From Bacteroidota bacterium (GTDB taxonomy: Bacteria > Bacteroidota > Bacteroidia > Sphingobacteriales > Sphingobacteriaceae), in contig JAFDZM010000061.1 of NCBI GenBank assembly GCA_018266915.1, positions 1-64,000 of the forward strand: 64,000 nt of DNA. The letters run 5' to 3'. Made by a program: the position numbers and the translations under genes. Positions 45,842 through 53,730 of this stretch are shown here, piece after piece. Position 1 is the stretch's first letter, and each line of letters starts with the position of its first letter. The notes beneath the pieces were generated by a model. It saw nothing but the letters and a program-made list of their open reading frames with translations. It had not been told where the DNA came from and did not search any database.

Positions 45842-46660
45842 ATGAATACATACATGCCTTACACGAGAAAAACGATACTACTCCTTCTATTTTTATGCTG
45901 CTCCTATAGCTTATTTGCAAGCACAACTCGGATTGACGGCTTAGGCGTGCAGGATCAATCAAACACTAATTTAAATGCGATAGACAGTCTGAAAAAACAA
46001 TTAAGCAGTGTTGAAGATGATTCGCTTAAGGCTTCATTATATAGTCAAATTGCAGCGCAGTACTTAAAATACGACTCCACTGTAAATAAAAGAGAACGCC
46101 ATACCTATCAGAATGAGGCTATCAGCAATACGCTTTCGGCTATTCATCATTATTCAAAATACGACGACTCAGTAGGACTGCGTAATAGCTTTGATGTGCT
46201 GGCAAAAGTTTATCATACACAGCATAAATACATACAGGCCAAATGGTTTATCATACAGTCGAACTCTATATCAAGGATTCTAAATGACAATCCCAACATT
46301 ATTGCCTCGTTACTTGAAATGGCTTCCATCAAAGCCGATATAAAGGATTATAAACTTGCTGTACACGATTTAAATGAAGCATTATCGATATCCTCCAAAA
46401 ATCATATGCCGAAACAAGAGGCCGATGTTCAGTTGCATTATGCCCTATTTTATAATGTGACCAAGAACACCGAAAAAGCGGCCGCGGCTATGAAACGATA
46501 TGCAGCCATTAATGACAGCATAAAGCGGGACAATGAAGCACGAACACTGGCTAAGTTAAAAACCTCCGACTCGCTGCAGCAGGTCAAAAAAAAAGTATAT
46601 ATGAGCAGCAGCGACAAAAAGAGCTTCTCAACCGCGATGATCTTATCATCATCCTTATAA
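45842..46660 (+). CDS. TPR-containing secreted or membrane protein, probably frameshifted at A9
   Basis: A 272-aa product with a signal peptide or anchor (residues about 8-27, ILLLLFLCCSYSLFA) and TPR-like helices from about 45 to 225 (YSQIAAQYLKYDS, DYKLAVHDLNEALSI). The zero frame ends soon after a run of nine A at 46586-46594. If the frame slips by -1 there, the protein continues for 57 residues to 46767 with a coiled coil, a TM helix and a basic tail, as in TPR-type sensor proteins of Bacteroidota. The tail has no kinase domain. The A9 tract could be a slippage site, a phase-variation site or a sequencing error. Confidence 0.7.
   Translation: MNTYMPYTRKTILLLLFLCCSYSLFASTTRIDGLGVQDQSNTNLNAIDSLKKQLSSVEDDSLKASLYSQIAAQYLKYDSTVNKRERHTYQNEAISNTLSAIHHYSKYDDSVGLRNSFDVLAKVYHTQHKYIQAKWFIIQSNSISRILNDNPNIIASLLEMASIKADIKDYKLAVHDLNEALSISSKNHMPKQEADVQLHYALFYNVTKNTEKAAAAMKRYAAINDSIKRDNEARTLAKLKTSDSLQQVKKKVYMSSSDKKSFSTAMILSSSL
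46586..46594 (+). other. A9 homopolymer, candidate slippage site
   Basis: Nine consecutive A follow GGTC in the TPR gene. Removal of one A gives a quick stop; addition of one A (or a -1 slip) fuses the 272-aa frame to the membrane-helix frame. Confidence 0.6.
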
Positions 46661-46767
46661 TCATTATCGCTTTAATCACTATTAGTTTATTGTTTCTTTA
46701 CAGGCGTAAGCGCCGTGGCTTTTGGCGGTCAAAGATCAGGCACCATCACCATTCTGATAATAATTAG
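46594..46767 (+). pseudogene. -1 frame C-terminal part of the TPR gene
   Basis: Read from 46594, the frame encodes a Gln/Glu/Arg-rich helix (EQQRQKELLNRDD), a strongly hydrophobic helix (LIIILIIIIALITISLLFLY), a basic stop-transfer (RRKRRGFWRSKIR) and HHHHSDNN before TAG at 46765-46767. It has no start codon of its own and fits as the missing end of 45842-46660. Confidence 0.6.
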
Positions 46768-46821
46768 CAGACAGATAACATTTGTTTAAACCTGCCGTTT
46801 GATTAAACGTCAATAGGGTAT

Positions 46822-47397
46822 ATGAAGAGATTTTTTTTTGGAGGAATATCCGTATTAGTTATCCTGCTTACCTTTGTTTCTGCGGCTCCGCAGCGCATCA
46901 ATAACGACCGTTTTAAAGACGAATTTCTAAATCGTATCAATAAAATACGTGCAAAGGGCTGTAACTGTGGTGTTACCTATTTTCCACCTGCCCCGCCAAT
47001 GAAATGGAACGACGAATTGGAATTTGCTGCCCGAGGTCATGCGCTGGATATGTCGGAACGTCATTATTTTAGTCACACCAGCATAAATGGCAGAACGATG
47101 TCCGATCGCGCATTGGATGCAGGCTATGGCTTTAAAGGATATAAAACCTATGCCATAGGCGAAAATATTGCGCAAGGACAAACGAGTATCGCTGAAGTGA
47201 TGAATGGCTGGCTGCACAGCGAAGGTCATTGCCGCAATCTGATGAACCCGGCTTTCCGGGAAGTTGGCATAGCCGAAATAGACAATTACTGGGTGCAAGA
47301 TTTTGGAGGCCGTGAAGCATTTTCAGCACGTGAGCAGCAGATGATCAAAAGCGGCAGATACAAATTGGTGCAGAAAGAGATTTCACAAGGGCATTAA
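46822..47397 (+). CDS. CAP (SCP/PR1-like) domain secreted protein
   Basis: A 191-aa secreted protein. The N-terminal segment (RFFFGGISVLVILLTFVSAAP) is a signal peptide. The CAP domain (about 33-165) contains FLNRINKIRAKG, PPMKWNDELEFAARGHALDMSERHYFSHTS, GENIAQGQTSIAEVMNGWLHSEGHCRNLMNPAFREVGI and the conserved His and Glu residues of the CAP cavity. Function in bacteria is unclear. It overlaps the truC stop by 4 nt on the opposite strand. Confidence 0.9.
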   Translation: MKRFFFGGISVLVILLTFVSAAPQRINNDRFKDEFLNRINKIRAKGCNCGVTYFPPAPPMKWNDELEFAARGHALDMSERHYFSHTSINGRTMSDRALDAGYGFKGYKTYAIGENIAQGQTSIAEVMNGWLHSEGHCRNLMNPAFREVGIAEIDNYWVQDFGGREAFSAREQQMIKSGRYKLVQKEISQGH

Positions 47398-48074
47398 TCC
47401 CATCCCATCAACTCCATTACCCTAATAAATTCAGGTTGTAATGGCGCTTCAATGGTTATTAGTTCTTCATTTACCGGGTGACTAAATGTTAAACGTGAAG
47501 CATGCAGCAACATGGTGGTCATTTCCCATTCCTCTTTAAATAGCTTATTTTGCTTATTGCAGCCATGTGTTCGGTCACCAATGATCGGGTGAAATATATG
47601 TGCGAAATGTTTACGCAATTGGTGCATGCGGCCTGTTTTTGGGGTTGCCTTGACCAGCGAGTATCTGGAAGTAGCATGCTTGCCAAACGGCACATCCAAT
47701 TCAGCACGTTTTAAAGTGTGATAAGCAGTGAAAGCATCTTGTAATGTTCCGTTCTCCTTTCTTAACGGATAATCTATCTCACCTGAATCAGCCGTATGTC
47801 CTCGCAAAATGGCAAGGTACTTTTTGCTGACGAGATTATCCGCAAACTGCTTTTGCATTTCTACCTCAATAGCTTTTTCAAAAGCAAATAGCAGCACACC
47901 CCCCGTTTTTCTGTCAATCCGGTGAACAGGATAAACCTTCTGCCCCACCTGGTCGCGCAATAACTGCAGGGCAAACACTTCTACCTCCGCAGCGATATTT
48001 GAACGATGAACCAGCAGATCATGAGGTTTATTGATAGCGATCAGGTGTTCATCCCTGAAGATGATTTCCAGCAT
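47394..48074 (-). CDS. truC: TruC-like tRNA pseudouridine synthase
   Basis: A 226-aa RluA-superfamily enzyme without S4 domain. TruC makes pseudouridine 65 in tRNA. The catalytic motif is HRIDRKTGG with D54. Other landmarks are NKPHDLLVHRS near residue 15 and PKTGRMHQLRKHFAHIFHPIIGDRTHG, which is characteristic of TruC. It shares one base with the DUF1456 gene before it and is probably co-transcribed with it. Confidence 0.88.
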   Translation of the reverse strand: MLEIIFRDEHLIAINKPHDLLVHRSNIAAEVEVFALQLLRDQVGQKVYPVHRIDRKTGGVLLFAFEKAIEVEMQKQFADNLVSKKYLAILRGHTADSGEIDYPLRKENGTLQDAFTAYHTLKRAELDVPFGKHATSRYSLVKATPKTGRMHQLRKHFAHIFHPIIGDRTHGCNKQNKLFKEEWEMTTMLLHASRLTFSHPVNEELITIEAPLQPEFIRVMELMGWD

Positions 48075-48346
48075 TATTGACCCGATTCTTTTGGAGTAGT
48101 ACTATTCGGATCTGGTTTCGGTTTTCTCTCCATCGGGCCCCGTTTAAAAACGATGAGTCCGTTCAGGAAGTTTCGCAATAGCTGGTCGCCGCATGGCTTA
48201 AAATTAGGATGATCTTTATCGCGGAATATAGCTCCAAGCTCAGCTTTAGATGTACGGAAATTCACGAGGCTGCAAATATGAACAATGTCATCATCCCGCA
48301 GTTGCAACGCCACACGTAGTTTCTTCATGATATCATTATTGCTCAT
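48074..48346 (-). CDS. half-length DUF1456 (YehS-like) protein
   Basis: A 90-aa cytoplasmic protein with one repeat of DUF1456: NNDIMKKLRVALQLRDDDIVHICSLVNF, KAELGAIFRDKDHP and CGDQLLRNFLNGLIVFKRG. Full-length YehS has two such repeats in about 150 aa, so this is either a natural single-repeat form or a truncation. It ends in a basic, Pro-rich tail. The protein has no known function. The start is preceded by TAACTTTG on the minus strand at 48367-48374. Confidence 0.82.
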   Translation of the reverse strand: MSNNDIMKKLRVALQLRDDDIVHICSLVNFRTSKAELGAIFRDKDHPNFKPCGDQLLRNFLNGLIVFKRGPMERKPKPDPNSTTPKESGQ

Positions 48347-48366
48347 ATCTCCAGTTTTATATTCAG

Positions 48367-48374
48367 CAAAGTTA
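48367..48374 (-). promoter_or_regulatory. candidate -7 element for DUF1456-truC
   Basis: TAACTTTG on the minus strand, 20 nt before the ATG at 48346, matches TAnnTTTG. It is divergent from the element at 48411. Confidence 0.4.
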
Positions 48375-48410
48375 ATATTTACTCAAAACTTTTGACTTAA
48401 GACTTATTAG

Positions 48411-48418
48411 TACCTTTG
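48411..48418 (+). promoter_or_regulatory. candidate promoter of the DEAD-box-like gene
   Basis: TACCTTTG matches TAnnTTTG, with TTTG at 48391-48394 as a possible -33 element (16 nt spacing, shorter than usual). It lies 18 nt before the GTG start. Confidence 0.5.
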
Positions 48419-48436
48419 CAGCCAAATTAAACGCTT

Positions 48437-49732
48437 GTGTGGGCAGAGAAATTAAAACTGAGTAAACAATTGGTGCGGTCGGTAACCGCCGCGGGGTACT
48501 TCACGCCAAAAGAGATACAATCCAAAACGCTCAGCCGGATAATCGGCGGACAGGATATAATTGCAATAGCTCCCGACGGCAGTGGAAAAACTACAGCCTA
48601 TATCCTGGGTGTGCTAATGCGCTTAAAGTACGGCTTTGAGGAAGCACCGAGAGCGCTTATCCTGGTACCTGATAAGGAGAAGGTGCTTGAGGTTATAGAC
48701 AAGTTTAACCTGTTAAACCAAAACACCAGCATCCGCATCGTGGGTTTATATCCCGAACCATCTATGCAAAACCAGTTGGATGCTTTAGCTGACGGAACTG
48801 ATATTGTAGTGGCTACGCCCGACAGGGCCCGTGCCATTTACCTGAAACTGGGCTTAAACCTGAACAAGATCATGATGCTGGTGATTGATGACGCTGCAGA
48901 GATAGTAAGAAGTGGCGCTCAATTACCAGTAAGCGAATTGGCTAATAGTATAGTCAAATGCCAGCATCTGGTTTTTACACAAGTAATGCACGGCAAGCTG
49001 CAGCAAATGATCGATCCGTTTATGAATATGCCGGCGATTATAGAGATTGAAGAATTGAGTGGATCAAAAGCAGAAATACATGAACAATCTTTATATCACG
49101 TGCCTGATTTTAAAACCAAGCTTAGCCTGCTGACATTACTGCTAAAAGATACATCCGCTGAAAAGGCAGTAGTTTTTGTAGGCACACGTTTGAACGCCGA
49201 AAAGGTATACAGTCATCTTCGCTTAAGCTTTAAGAATGACGTTGCGATATTAAACCCTATGATGTTTGAATCAAAAGGCTTCAGCTCATTGGAGGAATTT
49301 AAAAAACAACAGCAGGTTAGGTTTTTGATTGTTGCTGATGAATTGGGCTTCAAATATGATCTGGATGACATCCCGTTATTGATACATGCCGAGATACCGG
49401 CTGATACGGACATTTTTGTTCATAGGATGATAAAAGATCCAAACGAGCCGGGTATTGTGCAATCTATCAGTATGGCAACCGATCTTGAATTGGCTTCGGT
49501 TAAAAAAATTGAACAAACTATTGGTCAAAAAATTACGGTGAATGAATTGCCTGAAAGCTTGAAAGTAATCGATCAGCACAAAGGCAAAAAGGCGGCTAAA
49601 GAGGATAAAGCTTCAAAAAATGAAGATTCTTTGCGTGGCTCAGCCTTTCATGAAAAGAAGGCCAGCAACAAAAAGGATTACAACTACAGCGCCGGCACCA
49701 AGGCGAAAATGAACAAGAAGAAAAAACATTAG
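48437..49732 (+). CDS. degenerate DEAD-box helicase-like protein
   Basis: A 431-aa protein with the layout of a DEAD-box RNA helicase. The Q-motif (YFTPKEIQ, 21-28) and Walker A (APDGSGKT, 45-52) are intact. Motif Ib is ATPDR (126-130). Motif II is DDAA (151-154) instead of DEAD, motif III lacks SAT (FTQVMHG), and the position of motif VI reads HRMIKDPNEPG with no HRxGRxxR arginines. It may bind ATP and RNA without unwinding. The C-terminal tail is Lys-rich. The start is GTG, just after a promoter-like element. It is followed at 4 nt by a small acidic protein gene. Confidence 0.85.
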   Translation: MWAEKLKLSKQLVRSVTAAGYFTPKEIQSKTLSRIIGGQDIIAIAPDGSGKTTAYILGVLMRLKYGFEEAPRALILVPDKEKVLEVIDKFNLLNQNTSIRIVGLYPEPSMQNQLDALADGTDIVVATPDRARAIYLKLGLNLNKIMMLVIDDAAEIVRSGAQLPVSELANSIVKCQHLVFTQVMHGKLQQMIDPFMNMPAIIEIEELSGSKAEIHEQSLYHVPDFKTKLSLLTLLLKDTSAEKAVVFVGTRLNAEKVYSHLRLSFKNDVAILNPMMFESKGFSSLEEFKKQQQVRFLIVADELGFKYDLDDIPLLIHAEIPADTDIFVHRMIKDPNEPGIVQSISMATDLELASVKKIEQTIGQKITVNELPESLKVIDQHKGKKAAKEDKASKNEDSLRGSAFHEKKASNKKDYNYSAGTKAKMNKKKKH

Positions 49733-49736
49733 CAAA

Positions 49737-49964
49737 ATGAACGATCCATTTGATATTGAAATAAACGGTATAACCTACTCTATTTTCCCTGAAGGAGAGG
49801 ATATTTATGCTGTTTTCAAAGAAGGTGAAGATTATTTGCGTATCCAAAAAGACACCGAATCGCATTGGCTCAAACTCGACCCTGAAACGGAAATGCCTTT
49901 TTTTGATAATGACGAAGAGGTAAATACCATTGGACGCGAAATAGCAGCCTATAAGGAAGAGTAA
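49737..49964 (+). CDS. small acidic protein of unknown function
   Basis: A 75-aa cytoplasmic protein, Glu/Asp-rich (MNDPFDIEINGITYSIFPEG, REIAAYKEE). No family was recognised. It begins 4 nt after the helicase-like gene, whose tail is strongly basic, so the pair may be co-expressed and could interact; that is a guess. Codon pattern and the short spacing support it as a real gene. Confidence 0.65.
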   Translation: MNDPFDIEINGITYSIFPEGEDIYAVFKEGEDYLRIQKDTESHWLKLDPETEMPFFDNDEEVNTIGREIAAYKEE

Positions 49965-50070
49965 AAATTTTGTAACAGATTATAAATCTGTAGTTAGTCA
50001 TTCGGATTAATGGCGGAAATGATTAGTTTTATTTTTATAACCCTAACTCATCATTTTTCGCAATTAAATT

Positions 50071-51198
50071 ATGACTGCAAACCCGGCTGACGATTTTCAG
50101 AAAACCCCAACCCGACTTTATTCCTTAGACGCGCTGCGAGGATTCGACATGTTTTGGATCATGGGCGCCGAGGAAATATTTCATGCACTGGCTGATGCCA
50201 CCAAGTGGGGCCCATTTGTGGCGATATCCAATCAATTGACACACCCTGCATGGAACGGTTTCCATTTGTATGATTTGATCTTCCCATTATTCCTTTTCAT
50301 GGCAGGTGTATCTACCCCATTCTCTGTGGGCCGCGACCTTGAGAAAGGCAAATCGCGCCAGCAATTACTTTTCAGAGTAATTAAAAGAGGGCTTATCCTG
50401 ATGTTATTAGGTATCATTTATAATAATGGTCTCAATATTAAACCAATAGCCGAAATACGCTTTGCCTCAGTTTTAGGCCGAATCGGTTTGGCTTATATGT
50501 TCGCCAATATCATCTACCTGTATTCGGTTGAAAAGTGGCAGATCTTCTGGTTCTGGGCTCTGATTATTGGATACTGGCTGTTATTAAAATTCACATCTGC
50601 TCCCGGCTTCCCGGCAGGTGACCTGACTATGCAAGGCAATTTTGCATCCTATATGGATAGAACTATCTTGCCCGGTCGCTTATACCTGAAGATACACGAC
50701 CCGGAAGGTTTATTTTCAACTATCCCGGCAATTAGCACTGGATTATTAGGTATCTTGACAGGTATCACCTTAAAGAAAACAACACTTACTCAAGTGCAAA
50801 AAACCTTAAGAATGGCCATAGTCGGTATTATTTTCCTGGTACTGGCTCAACTATGGAACCTGGATTTTCCCATCAACAAAAACCTTTGGACAAGCTCGTT
50901 TGTACTAAATGTCGGAGGATTGAGCCTTTTGCTGATGGCACTATTTTATTATGTGATCGACGTATTGGGACATCAGAAATGGGCCTTCTTTTTCAAAGTA
51001 ATTGGCATGAATTCCATCCTGATCTATATTTCAGGCAGATTTATTGATTGGGAATATGCAACTAAAGGCTTTTTTAACTGGCTGCTGTATTTCTTCAACG
51101 ATCCTTACAAATTGGTAGTTGGAGCAATATGCTTTGTATTTATCAAATGGCTGTTTTTGTATTTTATGTATAAAAAGAAGGTTTTCTTACGTGTATAA
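50071..51198 (+). CDS. DUF5009/HGSNAT-like membrane acyltransferase
   Basis: A 375-aa polytopic inner-membrane protein. It opens with the LDALRGFDMFWIMGAEEI motif of the heparan-alpha-glucosaminide N-acetyltransferase (NagX/DUF5009) family and contains HPAWNGFHLYDLIFPLFLFMAGVSTPFS. About ten hydrophobic segments follow. Its members may transfer acetyl groups to sugars across the membrane. Its stop is 1 nt before the next ATG, so it is co-transcribed with the Tat subunit and the GMC oxidoreductase. Confidence 0.88.
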   Translation: MTANPADDFQKTPTRLYSLDALRGFDMFWIMGAEEIFHALADATKWGPFVAISNQLTHPAWNGFHLYDLIFPLFLFMAGVSTPFSVGRDLEKGKSRQQLLFRVIKRGLILMLLGIIYNNGLNIKPIAEIRFASVLGRIGLAYMFANIIYLYSVEKWQIFWFWALIIGYWLLLKFTSAPGFPAGDLTMQGNFASYMDRTILPGRLYLKIHDPEGLFSTIPAISTGLLGILTGITLKKTTLTQVQKTLRMAIVGIIFLVLAQLWNLDFPINKNLWTSSFVLNVGGLSLLLMALFYYVIDVLGHQKWAFFFKVIGMNSILIYISGRFIDWEYATKGFFNWLLYFFNDPYKLVVGAICFVFIKWLFLYFMYKKKVFLRV

Positions 51199-51199
51199 C

Positions 51200-51577
51200 A
51201 TGCAAAGAAGAACATTTATCCATCTGTCAACATACACTGCTTTGGCGTTGACATTACCTTTTACTGAGAGTTGTTCGCCATCGCCGGAAACTATTGCGTC
51301 GCGGCCTTTTTTGTTCTCAAAACTGGCAGATAAAAAGACGATTGCTGAGGCAGGGATTGCTTATCGAAAAAAATTCCCGAAGGAGAATGATCAAATTGTT
51401 CTGAGTAACCTGCTTATCGGTGCTAAAACTTCACTGGATAAGTCGGTCATCGAAAAGCAATTGGATGACCGTATTCTGGACGATTTTAAAGCCGGCAAAA
51501 CAGTAACAGCTGCGGGTTGGGTACTTTCGATTACCGAAGCCCGCCAGTGCGCCTTATACTCCATTTTAAACGCTTAA
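51200..51577 (+). CDS. Tat-exported small subunit of a GMC-type dehydrogenase
   Basis: A 125-aa protein with a twin-arginine signal (MQRRTFIHLSTYTALALTLPF) and a lipobox-like FTESC. The mature part resembles the small subunit family of gluconate/sorbitol dehydrogenases (DKKTIAEAGIAYRKKFP, QLDDRILDDFKAGKTVTAAGWVLSITEARQCALYSI). It lies 9 nt before the flavoprotein gene, the usual order. The frame extends back to 51119 over the previous gene, but ATG 51200 gives the Tat signal. Confidence 0.83.
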   Translation: MQRRTFIHLSTYTALALTLPFTESCSPSPETIASRPFLFSKLADKKTIAEAGIAYRKKFPKENDQIVLSNLLIGAKTSLDKSVIEKQLDDRILDDFKAGKTVTAAGWVLSITEARQCALYSILNA

Positions 51578-51586
51578 ATCAGAACT

Positions 51587-53113
51587 ATGCATACAGACGC
51601 CCGCGAATTACCCGACAACTCGTTAATAGAAGGCGACCTATGTATTATTGGCGCCGGTGCTGCCGGTATCAGTTTAGCATTGGAGTTTCTAAACACACAG
51701 CATAAGGTGATTCTGCTGGAAGGCGGTGGATTTGAGTATGAATCACAAATGCAGGATTTGTACAAAGGAAAAACCACCGGGCAGCGTTATTTCCCGTTAG
51801 AATCAGCAAGATTACATTACTTTGGCGGAACAACAGGTCATTGGGCAGGCTTTTGTTCAACACTTGACCCGATAGATTTCGAGAAACGGGATTGGGTACC
51901 CTATAGTGGTTGGCCGATCAAACGTTCTGACCTTGACCCTTACTATGCCCGTGCCCATAAAAATCTTGACCTGGGGCCTTACGAATATCAAGATACCTAT
52001 TGGATCGAGAAAGAGCCAAAGCTTGATTCGCTCCCGTTCAATCATGCTGATGTCTATAACAAAATGTGGCAGTTTAGTCCGCCTACACGTTTCGGCACAA
52101 AGTATAAGGATACTATTGTTAAGGCACCGAATATTCATTTATATACTTATGCCAATGTGACCAACATTGATGCAAACGAACATGGTTCCACTATACAACA
52201 GGTAACAGTTAAAAACTTTGCAGGTAAAACGCATACGGTTAAAGCCACGCGTTTTGTTCTGGCCTGTTGTTCTATCCAAAATGCTCGTTTGCTTCTCGCT
52301 TCCAATAAACAGGCAAAGCAGGGTTTGGGTAACGACAATGACCTGGTGGGCCGCTACTTTATGGAGCATATTGAAATTAAATCTGCTGAATTGTGGCTGA
52401 CTAAGCCTGAAGCATTAAAATTATATGCATGGGAATTTGGGAAAACCAAAGCAAGGGCCGAATTAGCTATCAGTGCTGAGAAACAGCGCGAATTAAAGAT
52501 ACTAAACGGCACTGCTTCATTTACTCCGTTGGAAGTCGCCCGTAAACAACCCGCATTTATTGATGTGTGGACAGCGGATACTGCGGAGACAAAAAAGAAA
52601 ATGTCAAAATTTGATGCTGAAGAAAAAAAAGCATTGGCAAAAAATGGACATGATTCCTACCAGCTTTTTACCCGGATAGAGCAAGCTCCAAACCCTGACA
52701 GTCGCATTACACTTGATACCGAAGTCGATGCCTTAGGCATGCCACGTGCAATGCTACATTGGGTGCTCACACCACTGGAGAAAAGGAGCATTCGTGAAAT
52801 TTATAAACTGATCGGCACAGAATTGGGAATAATTGAAAAAGGCCGTGTGAGATTAATGGAATACCTGCGCGATGAAAACGATAATAGCTGGCCCGAATTT
52901 ACAGGCGGTGGTTGGCACCACATGGGTACTACACGCATGAGCGACAATCCTAAACAGGGCGTGGTTGATGCCAATTGCAAAATTCATGGCATCAGCAATT
53001 TGTTTGTAGCCGGGGCAGCATGCTATGCAACAGCCGGAGCACCAAACCCCACACTAACTTTGGTTGCGCTTACTATTCGGTTAGCAGATCATTTAAAACA
53101 GATAACCGCTTAA
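51587..53113 (+). CDS. GMC-family FAD oxidoreductase
   Basis: A 508-aa flavoprotein, probably the large subunit of a sugar or polyol dehydrogenase. The FAD-binding GAGAAG motif lies near residues 24-29 (DLCIIGAGAAGISLALEF). The substrate domain includes FGGTTGHWAGFC, and the C-terminus has the HN-type active-site region GGWHHMGTTRMS and GAPNPTLTLVAL. It is probably exported together with the Tat subunit before it. No cytochrome c subunit was found next to it. It overlaps a convergent gene by 4 nt at its end. Confidence 0.92.
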   Translation: MHTDARELPDNSLIEGDLCIIGAGAAGISLALEFLNTQHKVILLEGGGFEYESQMQDLYKGKTTGQRYFPLESARLHYFGGTTGHWAGFCSTLDPIDFEKRDWVPYSGWPIKRSDLDPYYARAHKNLDLGPYEYQDTYWIEKEPKLDSLPFNHADVYNKMWQFSPPTRFGTKYKDTIVKAPNIHLYTYANVTNIDANEHGSTIQQVTVKNFAGKTHTVKATRFVLACCSIQNARLLLASNKQAKQGLGNDNDLVGRYFMEHIEIKSAELWLTKPEALKLYAWEFGKTKARAELAISAEKQRELKILNGTASFTPLEVARKQPAFIDVWTADTAETKKKMSKFDAEEKKALAKNGHDSYQLFTRIEQAPNPDSRITLDTEVDALGMPRAMLHWVLTPLEKRSIREIYKLIGTELGIIEKGRVRLMEYLRDENDNSWPEFTGGGWHHMGTTRMSDNPKQGVVDANCKIHGISNLFVAGAACYATAGAPNPTLTLVALTIRLADHLKQITA

Positions 53114-53520
53114 GCATCTACCGCATCATATACGATCACTTTCTCCCACAGGTGACTGCAGTTTTTGATAAACTCCAAATGAACAGGATGATTCTGATAT
53201 GCTGCCTGCCCGGCCAGATCGCTAAAAAACATTAATTCAGATACGGCCCAGCTTTTATCAACCACGTCACGTTTTTCGGTGTCGGCAACAATACCTACAC
53301 GCAATTCACGTACAGTCTCAATTTTAGACAGCGTCTTGACTCCTGCTACCAGCTTATCCCGATCTTCTTTCGAGCCTGGGTTTTTAAGCCAGAAAAATAC
53401 GTGGTGAATGATCGGGTATTTATTTTCTGTAACCATTAAAGGCATAGCCGATGCGGCAGCAGTGCCAATAGCTAATGAAGCGGTAGTAGCAATAAATTTT
53501 CTTCTGTTTGATTTGTTCAT
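53110..53520 (-). CDS. Dabb (stress-responsive A/B barrel) protein with Tat-like signal
   Basis: A 136-aa protein with a Tat-type N-terminus (SNRRKFIATTASLAIGTAAASA). The following Dabb domain (about 36-136) has IIHHVFFWLKNPGSKEDRDKLVAG, ELRVGIVAD, SELMFFSDLAGQAAYQNHPVHLEFI and the typical dimeric ferredoxin-like barrel pattern. Function unknown. It is convergent with the GMC gene, whose neighbours also use Tat signals. Confidence 0.85.
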   Translation of the reverse strand: MNKSNRRKFIATTASLAIGTAAASAMPLMVTENKYPIIHHVFFWLKNPGSKEDRDKLVAGVKTLSKIETVRELRVGIVADTEKRDVVDKSWAVSELMFFSDLAGQAAYQNHPVHLEFIKNCSHLWEKVIVYDAVDA

Positions 53521-53730
53521 GGTCCATTGAATGATACTCCAATTTTAATAAAAATATATATTCAAACTATATCAATTATCAGATCTATTTATTTACCTAT
53601 AATTCAGCCACTTCAATTAAAAAATTTTACTTCCTGAACCTTAGACGATTAATTATGACGGCTATATAAGCTTAAAACAAGTACGCAACATTATCGTTAC
53701 ATTTAACGCATTTTAATTTATGATTAACAA

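Noticed and set aside
49975..49991. ACAGATT-ATA-AATCTGT hairpin after the small acidic protein
   Set aside because: The stem is short and AT-rich with no T-run after it, so it is not called a terminator.
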